Below are positions 37,801 to 47,639 of a stretch of DNA of 64,000 bases, piece after piece. The position numbers and the translations under genes are program-made. Where the stretch lies: positions 22,029,620 to 22,093,619 of the forward strand of contig NC_085046.1 of assembly GCF_963662255.1 (NCBI RefSeq), given 5' to 3'. Under the pieces are notes generated by a model that was not told the origin of the DNA, made no database searches, and worked only from the letters and a program-made list of their open reading frames with translations. The stretch's first letter is position 1; each line of letters starts with the position of its first letter. This DNA comes from Cinclus cinclus. Taxonomy: Eukaryota; Chordata; Aves; Passeriformes; Cinclidae.

Positions 37801-39418
37801 CCAAGAGTAACTCTGTCATGCAGTAAATGAATGCCAAGAAGTTACCCAAGAGGTACATATCAGAGCTGAGAAGTTCCTTCCTCCATTCTGATGCAGCTGT
37901 GGATATCTGCCTGTGCCTTGAATGACCCTGTCCTACACCTCCTAACCTGTTTTATCCTGAAGAATATTCAGAATAGTTTCCCTTCTCTTTTGCTTGATAG
38001 TCTCTTTTCTCTGTTGTTGCTCTTGTTACAATGAGATTCTTGTGACAGCTTCAGTTATTCTGATTTACTGGCTTTCCATTTTCCCCCTTCTTGATCCCAA
38101 TAACAACTGAGAAATTGACTGAAATATTTTCAATCAGCATAAAGTTCTTATATGGCAAAGTAGCTATATATGAACTGGAGGCACTAGGTGAAAAGATGGA
38201 TCTAAAACAATAGAGATCTGTTTCATTTAATTGGTGTGGAGGAATGAGGGCTTAGTGTCACCTCCTTTGGGATGCTTAGAGCACCACATGCAATTATGAG
38301 AGCCTTGTTATGTGAACTCAGGAAGCTGGAATTATCCAGGGCTTTCCTTAGGACTGTATCACTCACAAACTTCTTTTTTCTGAAAGATTTTTCTTAGCAG
38401 GGACTCTGTCAAGTGAAGCTTTCACCAGAAAAAAATTACTTTGCAGTGAATTTGTCTTCTGAATCACTCCTCAGGGGCCTTTTCCCCTGAGTATATGCAC
38501 TTATTTATATTGTGTGTCACTTTTTATAAATCTTAAAGACACATCCATTCTGGATGGCTGTAAATTCAAGAGGAATTTCAGAAATATCATAAATATTTTA
38601 GCAAGTAATGTGGGATTATTTACTTTTTAACCTCCTACTGTAATAAACTGGATCACACTGAAAATCCTGTTCATTTTACTGCATTTTATAGGCTTCCCCT
38701 TATAAAGGAGAAACATAAATACATATTCTAGAAATTTCTGCAGAAGTAAAGGAAGTCCTGCTAGAGTAGCTTGTGAGTGGTGAATTTTTATATAATAAAC
38801 TTAGAAATAAAAATAAGATTGTGAATCAACTTCTTATTTTCATCAATTAGATGAAGGGGTTAGCTACTTAATTTCAAATTTGAGGTTAGCGGACATGAGT
38901 GTATCCCAGGCTTGAAATCCATGAGTTTTTAAATGTGCTATTTAAATCCTCAGTAAGATATATAACCAAAGGATGTAAATGCTGAACAAAGTTAGTTGCA
39001 ATATTGCATGTGTTTTGCAATCAATTCATTACTGATGCAAGCAGACTTATCTCGTAATTATCCATGTTCACATATAGACCAACAACAGTAATTAATTTGA
39101 GAGTTCAGTGGGACTTCTAACCATTAAATTCTGAAGACCCTGTGCAGTTCTAGTTACTAGCTTTGCAAGGATGAGTCCAAAGTCTTTCTCTCTATGTCAG
39201 ACTGACTTTCTTCTGCTCAGGTCTGGACCTGCTTCTCCGTTAGCTCCTCTTGTGTGTCCAGCTGAATCATCCCAGTCCACTGCCTTCCTCTTCATATCAT
39301 CATCTCACCCTTCCCTCTGCTGTGCCTCCTTGCATCCAGCCCTGGTACCTCAAAAATGCAAGTTTCCAAGAGACTGCTTGGCCCTTGGAGAGCACTCCCT
39401 CCATCCAGCACATCTCAC

Positions 39419-39480
39419 AGAATCACAGTCACAGGATAATCAGAGTTGGAAGGGACCCACCTTGATCACTGAGTGAATGG
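39419..39480 (-). mobile_element. CR1 LINE 3' end fragment, reverse orientation
   Basis: 'cagaatcacagtcacaggat' followed by 'agagttggaagggaccca' and 'gatcactgag' is the reverse complement of a CR1 3' end with its ATTCTGTGA-type terminal repeat. It is short, with the core well preserved. Confidence 0.75.
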
Positions 39481-42043
39481 GGATTGAACCAAACCATGGC
39501 CTTGGTGTTATTAGCACCATGCTCCAGCAATATTTGCTTGTGATCCCATTTTCCATGACCTTTGGAGAGCTGTGCGTTTTACACACAATCTTTTCAAGAG
39601 GCAGTGGAATCCCAGTGGGAGCAGTTGCTGTGCAGCACCAGTCAGGCAGTGCTCAGGGAATGCATGAGATGGACTCTGGGTAGCTCAGCCCACAAGAGTG
39701 AACTGAATGAAGATGCCACTAAATCTAATGCAGATGCTCTCTGCTCTGAATTGTTTCTTGCTAGTTTGTATGAACAACACTTCATTAAAATAACTTGTCT
39801 TGTCACTGGCTTATAGGTCAACCACCTCAAATTTTCCCAGCACTGTCCTGACAAGACTGTCACAAGTGCCATAATTAGCTAGTGTGCCTGGAGATCATCA
39901 CAAATTTATTACAATAATCTGGGCTTTTCTCCTTCTAATTTTGCAGGAGGTCTCACCTTTTAGCATTTACTTCATACATTATTTTAAAACAAAATGGAGG
40001 TAATTGTCACATCTAATTTTCACACAGGTCTAGGTACTTTAATCTGGCAGCTCCTTCTTGTCCAGAGTGACTTTTGCTCTTTCTCCATGCAACTAAAATT
40101 CTCTTAATCTCGCAGGCAGACTGCCACAAGCTTCTAATCTTCAGTTTTGACAAAGGTTCTTTATCCAGCTTCCAAAATCTGTTTTATAGGTCATCTTTCC
40201 AGTTTGTCATCCTGAGTAACTCTTTCCCACTTTGTATTTTTTTGCTGCCTCTCCACCTTCTGCTGCATTAGACACCCCCACCTTTTCTTTCCTTTTAAAA
40301 CTCCTAATTACATAAATCTTTGCACTTCCCAAGTTCTGTGGTGGCATCAACCCCTGCCTTTAATTAGTGTTTCCAGCTCTTCTTCAGTTGAATTTTCCTT
40401 AAAATGTCTTTATACTTCCCCCTAACTCCTGGAAGCAGGGCTTTAAACAAACACAACTCTCTTTCCTCTTTCTCAAAATCACATATTTCCTGGGAGTTAT
40501 ACACAATAGTGGCCAAATTGCTGTTTCTTGTGCTTCTGACTCATTTTGCAGATGATGGGTGCTGCCATCCTTCGACTGTCACATTTACTGTGGCTGTTCT
40601 CCACTGTAAATTTTTGACTGCAACACTTCTGTGCAGAGACCATACCTGCATTACCTGCAGAGACACCACTTCTGTGTGGCTCCTTGTCACTACATAAGCC
40701 CCCTAAGTGGCAACCAGAAAGACCTGGACTGAGAGACCAGGAGCACTCATTTGTGCTCACTCTGTGAAGACCAACAGTATTGCAAGCTGGTAGTGAAGGA
40801 CAGTATTCAGTTGTGAATTTGTGGCACTTAATTTGTGCAGTACTTCGTTACCACAGTGATAGGAACTAAATAAAGCTATAGGATACAGGTTCTGAAACCT
40901 TCCCTCAGCAGACTGCCATGTGGGCTGGACTGTTTTTAACTGCCTTAGGTGCTGATTTTGGGATAGAACTGAGCAGAAAGAACAAACAATGTTTTCCTGC
41001 ATGCCTGAAGTCCATCCAGATTTTCATGTTAAGGGGGCAGATCTCCATTTTGACAAAGCAGCCTTTCATGTATAACACTTGCACATATTTTGTATTATTT
41101 TTGAGGGAGAGTTTCTTTCTCCACAGAGAGATAACTTTTCCATTATAGTCTGTACTATAGATTCAAGGAGTCTAAAAGGGTACAGAGAAATATGAGTAAA
41201 TGGAGTCCAGCTGCTTCTATATCATGCCTCTCTAATAGTCATTGCAAGTGATTTTACTTGTTAAGAAATGGGGAAAAATCCAAAAGCAGATCAATAAAAA
41301 TTTGGGATATCTTAGAAATAAAGTAGGGTTAATATTTCAAGCTTGTTTCCAAGAGATATCAGTATATGGGTTTTTAATTTTGCATGTAGTGCTTAAATAT
41401 TCACACCTAGAATCAACTGGCTTTGTATGCCTATGTGTTTTCAAAATCATGGGTTACCTACAAGAGGACCCTTGCCATGAGAAATTTCCCCAGGCTGTGT
41501 ATGCCAGTTATCATATTTTCCCAGCCCAAATCAGTTGGGCTTTCTCTGTGTAGAGGCACAGACTTCTGAGCTGCACAAATAATGCCTCAGTGCTGATGAA
41601 ATTTTGCTGTGAAGAAAACTTGTGTTGTTACAGTAAACAGCTTTTATTCAATGTTTATGATAAAACGACATGATGCACACATGCTTTTTTAGTGCATCTA
41701 AGTGAATCAACCTCAGTCCTCCTGCTGTTTCATTTTGCATCATTTTCATCATGAGTATTTGTTGAATATTTAGAAGACTTCAAAACATGGGCTCTAAAAT
41801 CACAATGGTTGGGACCATATTAAATCCCATTTTCCCTTTTACTAGACTTTTATCAAGACGGCATAAGAAAATAAGCTCGCTAAAAGGTGTTTCCACTTAT
41901 TTCACATGAACAACATTCGGTATCAATACTATGTTGCTAGGTAGCCAGGTGATTTTAAACTAGAAACCACCTCAGCCTATTCCTGCAAACCTAACATACC
42001 TATACTTGCTCAGCAGAATCTCTGAGATTACACCATTTATACA

Positions 42044-42078
42044 AATTTAAAAAGATTTAAAGATTTAAAAGATTTAAG
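42044..42078. repeat. short tandem of TTTAAAGA-type units
   Basis: Four imperfect copies of a 7-9 bp unit (TTTAAAAAGA, TTTAAAGA, TTTAAAAGA, TTTAAG) in tandem. Low-complexity slippage repeat. Confidence 0.7.
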
Positions 42079-42189
42079 TTCATAATAATTATGCTACTTT
42101 GTTAGTTTAAAGTAGGTAGGTTCCTGATACATTGTCATTCATGATTTTTTTTTTCTTGCACACTGTATCCTCAGTGTGATTTTTCCACA

Positions 42190-42720
42190 TCTGTGTGTAC
42201 TAGTTAATCCTCTGTATGTATGGAGTTAATTCTCTTCATGGAAGCTTGTGCTATGCTGTGTTTTGGATTTGTGAATAAAACAATGCTGCTATATAGACTG
42301 TTTTTATTGCTGGGCAGTGTTTTTACAGCATCAAGGCTGCCTCTGTTTCTCCTGCTACCCAACCAGTGAATAGATCAGGGGTGTGCAGGAGGTGGAGAGG
42401 GGATACAAGCAGATACAACCCAAATTGTCCAAAGCAATATTCCATGCCATGTAACAATATGTTCAGCAGTGCAGTGGAGAGGAGTTTAGGTAGGCAGTTG
42501 TCTTTTGCCTCAGGAACAGGCTGGGCATCACCCTGCCTGGGGGAGGTAGCAAGTGATTGCCTCTGTGTCACTCCTGGTTTTTTTCTTATTCCACTTCTCT
42601 GCTTATAAAATTATCAACCCATGAGTTTTCCTGTGTTTACTCTTACTTTTACATTCTGTGGACATGAATAAGCAGATGTGCAATGCTCAGCTGCCCATGG
42701 GAGTTAACCCACAACTTTGT
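42190..42720 (+). mobile_element. solo LTR of an avian endogenous retrovirus (copy 3), near full length
   Basis: Starting near 'TGTGTACTAGTTAATCC', it follows the avian LTR block order. These blocks include GAGTTAATTCTCTTCATGG (42224-42242), GTTTTGGATTTGTGAA, TTGCTGGGCAGTGTTTTTAC, CCAAATTGTCCAAAGCAATA, CAACCCATGAGTTTTC, and an end at GGGAGTTAACCCACAAC. No internal retroviral genes flank it, so it is a recombined solo LTR. Copies 1 and 2 are the same family in the opposite orientation. Many open frames across it on both strands are non-coding. Confidence 0.8.
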
Positions 42721-45700
42721 GTGATGGCCAAGCCAAAAAGAATCCATACTTTCCTGGGAAATTAACTGCTCACAAACACCACAAGGAAGCTGCCTAACAG
42801 GGACAGGATCTGCAAGCACCAAGGTTAAAGATGCGTTTCACTTGCAGCCATTTAACCCCTGATGTGATGGTGTAAAGTAAGAATGAAACAGAAAACAAGT
42901 GACCCCATATGTTAATACATGAAATGAAGTGACCACGAGAGGGTACTAGAGGTGTAAAACCACGGGTGGCTCAGCAGGTCACCTCTAATCAGCAGTTGGA
43001 TGTAAGGCAGTAGGAAAAACACTTTCTTCCTGTCGTGCCTTTGGAACCATGTGTGTGAACTTTTACTCATCCCTTCTTACCCCACAGAGTAGGCTTTGGC
43101 AATAGCAGCCAGGCTGGAGAGGCAATATCTGGGCCTGTGTGCCCTCTGTTTATCAGCAGGGATGCATGGAATATCAATGAGGGGAAAATTCCATGGCTGG
43201 ATAAAAACTGGGATTTAATGACAATCACCAATAAGACAAAATATATCAGCTCTGAGAACTTTTTGTGGGAACAAGTCATGATATGGATACAGATTACACA
43301 CGTACTGTTCTGCTGCTCCTGAAGTTTAATTTTTGTCACTAATGCATTTTGCTAGCAGAGTTTAAAGGTCATGTCCCTAAGGATACGGCACCATTTGTGT
43401 TAGCAGAGCCTGGCTTTCTCTTCAGATAATAGTCATCTTGGACTGAGTATTATTAGAGGACAAGTGAAAGTGAGATTGGGGGAGGGGGGTGTGTTATGTG
43501 ACTGTACATCCATCTTCATCACTGGAGGGTCACGAAAGGATTGCTGTGTGTTAACAAGCAACACAGCTTCAAGCACTCAGGTCCCAGACACTGCAGCAGA
43601 GAGATCTTTTCAAGGTGAGCAGACTGGCCTAATGCAGAGTGTTTCCAGCCAGGGAGATTTACGAAAATCTACTTTATACTGGCAGCAGAAAGCCTGACAA
43701 GACAGTGCTCTCCCCAGAGAAGTTACACTGACTGTTTCATCTCCCTGGAGAGCTTTGCTGCTTTCCTCCAACAGACCACTTCACTGCAAGGTCTTACTCT
43801 GCCCACCTAACACTCCAAATCAATGGCATTAACTACCTCTTCCGCAAACACACACTGCTTGTTTATGTGCTCCTAAGGTTTCTGAGATCCAAACACTTGG
43901 CGCAGGAATGTAACCTTAGTACCTTGCCTTTCAAGAGCCCCTAAGAAGTGTTACAGGGTCGGGGCTGGGGGGACACACAACAAACACTGGGGTCGAGAGA
44001 GAGCTCAGACCACATAAAAATACCCCATAAAATCAACAGCAAGTGCCCTGGCATCTGGAGAGTGCACAGACCTGTGTTACATCCTGAGCCACCATCTGCA
44101 CCATGCATCATGGATTTATTTTTCTGTTGTTTCATCTTACCCTGCAAGAAATGAATAGCACAGCCGTGGCTCCTCCATCTGCAGCAAGGAGACTGCTGGC
44201 ACACCCTGTGCTCCAGGCCCATGACCACACTGCTTCTAGCTCCAAACAATATGTTCTTTTACACAATAATGGACAAACTGCCAGCCCTGCTCTCCCCTCT
44301 TCTTCAGAAATAACCACACCTCAGTGTGAGACATTGAAGTGATGCGGCTCCTGGCTTGCATGATGCACTGAGGCGAAGGTTTCCCCTTGTCCAACTTGCA
44401 AGTGATATCTTGGCAACTATTTTTCCTGCACTTGATAATACTTACATTTGCACAGTGATTCAGCATGACTCAGTGTCAGCAGCAGAGGCCAGGGTTTGTA
44501 GTGAATTCTTACCAAAGCCAGGGAAAGAGATGCTTGGGTCATAAAATAACTGCAAGCAGTTTTTGTTTAGGGTGATTCTTTGGAGAGTTGATGTAAGAAA
44601 AGGTGCTGCAAATAATGTGCCTAGCTTTTTATTAAACAGATGCCTCATTAAATGCACACATGCTTTAACTTGGTAAAGGCTTGTGGAAAAAGGCAACAAG
44701 CAACATCATTTTGCATGCTTTTCATGTTAATTTTTTTAATGACACAAATTGAAAGACTTAAAACAGAGCTGAAATCCTGTACCTACAAGGAAGTAAAACA
44801 TCAGAGTAGCTGCTATCTCTGTGGTTTGCTAATTGTGTGTTTCAGCTTTACTGGTTTCCTGAGATGGCTGATGGAAATACAGAGACGAGAAATAAGAACC
44901 ACCAGCTTATGAGCTTGATCAAAGCTACAGAAGTGATTCCACATTCCTGAATTCAATGAATTTTCAATACTGCTGCCCTTGGAAACAGAAGAGGTTTGGG
45001 CTGGGGAGAGAAAAAACAAAGACTTTCACAGAAATATTTCTGCCAAATAAAGACGACGGTGGGAAGAATGACATAAATTGTAGGGTGCAGTTGGAGAATC
45101 TGTGCACAGCTGGAAGCTTGTCCTTCCTCTGGTGGAGAAAGCATGTGTAACATCTCTGCATCCTGAGGTTGTATAATTTTCAGGCGACAAGACCTGGGTT
45201 TCTCTCATCTGGCACCACAATGGTGTCTAATTTAGGCAAAATTTTCATTGATTTAAAAGACCCTGACATATGCTTGTAGATTATTCCCAAGCAGCTGCAA
45301 AGCCAGATGTTTCTCAGACATTTTGGGTTGCTTGTTTGCTGTAGTATCCTGGCAGACACTTGTCCTTCACAAGCGATAAAGTGATAGTTTACTTAGAAAT
45401 AGGGAGAAAAATGGGAATATTTTTCCAAATTTACTAGGTGCTAGGACGTAGGGTACTTCACCAGGTAAGACAGCATCTATCATTAAAGCACGGTTAATTA
45501 CAGGTTCCTAAGAAGCTCTTAGAAATTATATCCCTAATTTCTGAAAGCAAGTCACGGACTGCATTATAGCAGTGCTGTTACAAGTCTCAGCCAAACACCA
45601 GAGCTACCTGGAGTGAATGGTGCACACAGAAAATGCAAAGGGTTCAGATGCTGAACTCCATTTCAGCTCCTGGACCAGAGTATTTTATATATGACGATGG

Positions 45701-46600
45701 CATTTTTCTCTCCACTAAGAACAGGGGTAGTAATGTCAGAGCAGACAAATATCAAACCATCAGCCATTATTAAGCACTTAAATTTAATTTTCTTGAAATT
45801 ATTCAGTTAAATGTCCTTAAGCAATTGTGTCCTCCCTCTCTTTTTCCTTCTAGTGCCTTTGTCTGTTTCTTCTTAATTTTTATTTCTCCTCCTTTCCTCT
45901 GCACTGCTCTCTGCAAGATTCCAGTTTCCACCATTTCTCAATTTCCTTCCATAACATGACATAGCCAACACTGAAAATGACATTTTAGCTTCTGTTTCAA
46001 AGATGCTAGCAGGGTCAAGAGGATTCACACCTCCAAAAACCTTTTTATCTAACTGTCTGTACATTCAGGGGTTATACATAAGACATTTTACCAGCACTGC
46101 CGTACCGCTATACGGCAGGACAAGTTCCCATTATCTTGTATGCCGTAAGAGACACATGCATATTCTACTTCAGCAGATTAAAATAGATAATTGCTATAGA
46201 TTTTCATCTCAAGATGTTGCATACTGTCCACCCCCGCTGCATTGTAATAGCAAGGTTGAATCCCAATCCCAGAGCACAGAGTTGCAGGTGGCTTGAACCC
46301 AACTCACCTAAACATTTGACTAAGACACATGTGCTTCTGAAACTGAGCTTAGACACCGTCTAACCCCAGTAAATTGTGTCAGGCAGCCTCATTAAGAATC
46401 AAGTTCATTTTAGCCAGAAAACATGAAATAAAATGTAATTCAAACCACAAAGACCTGGGCTTTAAAATTTTACCTAGCATATTGTTCTCGAAAAGTACCT
46501 ACTTTAGACTAGACACGACCATCCATTTTGATGGGTTAACCTGATTTCTTTTTCAATAAGGTTGGTTCAATTGAGTTAACAGGATCAAAAGCTCCCAACA
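42721..46600. other. intergenic region between the PTTG1IP-family gene and CDK14, part 2
   Basis: No exon or named repeat was recognised. It contains a partial CTCF-like sequence at 42933-42948 and a small GC-rich hairpin at 46097-46118. Open frames at 43941-44249 and 44652-44912 have no supporting similarity. Confidence 0.6.
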
Positions 46601-47007
46601 CTCATTAAGTTGCAGGCTAAGGCACTTGAAGCCACATTATCCGGCTGTGCCCGGAGACGCACGGGGGAGAGGACCCCGAGTTTCACCTCGCCGGGCCGGG
46701 TGCTCTCGGGGAGCGAGGTGTCCCGTCCCCCCGCGCCCCTCCGCAGCAGCGAGGGCAGCGTCCCCACACTCCGCCCGCCCTGGGGCGCCTCCTCCCCCGC
46801 CGAGCCCTCGATCAGCCCGGCCCGGGGGTACCGCAGCGGAGACCGCGATGCTGCGGCGGGGCCGCGGACAGCCCCGGCCGGACACGGTGTCCCCGCTGCC
46901 CCGCCGAACGCCGCCGCCAGCGCCTTCTGCGCCGTCCCCGCCCCGAGCGCTCCCGACGGGAATCGCCGCACAGCTCCCCGCGCCCGGGACGCGCCGCAGA
47001 CAGCGAG

Positions 47008-47097
47008 CATCCCTCGGCCCGGCCCCGGCGCTCCCCGCATCCCTCGGCCCGGCCCCGGCGCTCCCCGTATCGCTCGGCCCGGCCCCGGCGCTCTCCG
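47008..47097. repeat. three tandem copies of a 30-bp GC-rich unit
   Basis: Units at 47008-47037, 47038-47067 and 47068-47097 share the core CTCGGCCCGGCCCCGGCGCT; the third has changes at its start and in its last few bases. The repeat lies in the CDK14 CpG island, about 450 bases upstream of the start codon. Confidence 0.9.
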
Positions 47098-47325
47098 CCT
47101 GCCCCCCTCACGCCCCCGCCGCCGCCGCCCTTCCTCCCCGGGGCTCCCCGGCCCGCCCAGGCTCCTCCTCCTCCTTTCTCTCAGCGCACCCTCCCTCCCT
47201 TCCTCCCTCCCTCCCGCCGCCGGCGCCCGCAGCCCCTGGCCGGACTCTGCCGTGGCCCCTCCGTGGCTCCTGGGCGCTGTCGTGCCCGCCGGTCCGGCCG
47301 TGCGGGGCAGCGGCGGAGCGGGGCT

Positions 47326-47397
47326 ATGAGCCGGGCGCTGGCAGAGCGGAGCCGAGCAGCGCCAGCAGCGGCTGCAGCAGCCGCGGCCGCGGCGTAG
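47326..47397 (+). CDS. upstream open reading frame in the CDK14 leader
   Basis: The ATG at 47326 has a purine at -3 and opens a 23-codon frame reading MSRALAERSRAAP followed by ten alanines and TAG at 47395-47397. It is out of frame with CDK14 and ends 151 bases before the CDK14 ATG. It matters only if the transcript starts upstream of 47326, which is not shown. Confidence 0.4.
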   Translation: MSRALAERSRAAPAAAAAAAAAA

Positions 47398-47548
47398 GGC
47401 TCCTTTCCCGGGCGGGACCGGGACTGTCCCGCGGCGCCCGGCGGCTCCTCGGGGCTCGGGGAGAGCCCCGGGACCGGAGGGGCGGTGTCTCCCCCGGAGC
47501 CGCGGGAGCGGGGGTGGCGGCTGGCGGGACGGGGGGGTCACCCCCCCG

Positions 47549-47639
47549 ATGTGTGACATGATCGACTCGCAGTCCGCCGAGAAGATCAGCAGGATGAAAA
47601 AGTTGCGGAGAACTTTGTCGGAGAGCTTCGGCCGAATAG
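47549..47639 (+). CDS. CDK14: CDK14 coding exon 1
   Basis: ATG at 47549, 30 codons plus one base, donor GTGAGT starting at 47640. The start context (CCGATGT) is weak; the next methionine, codon 4 (GACATGA), has a better one. The first ATG is preferred because its MCD matches the human protein. Confidence 0.93.

Larger units (their letters stand above)
34896..42185. other. intergenic region between the PTTG1IP-family gene and CDK14, part 1
   Basis: No convincing exon on either strand. It holds a CR1 piece (39419-39480) and a small AAAGATTT-type tandem (42044-42078). The stretch 34920-35720 has the uneven composition of an old mobile element, but I cannot assign it. Confidence 0.6.
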
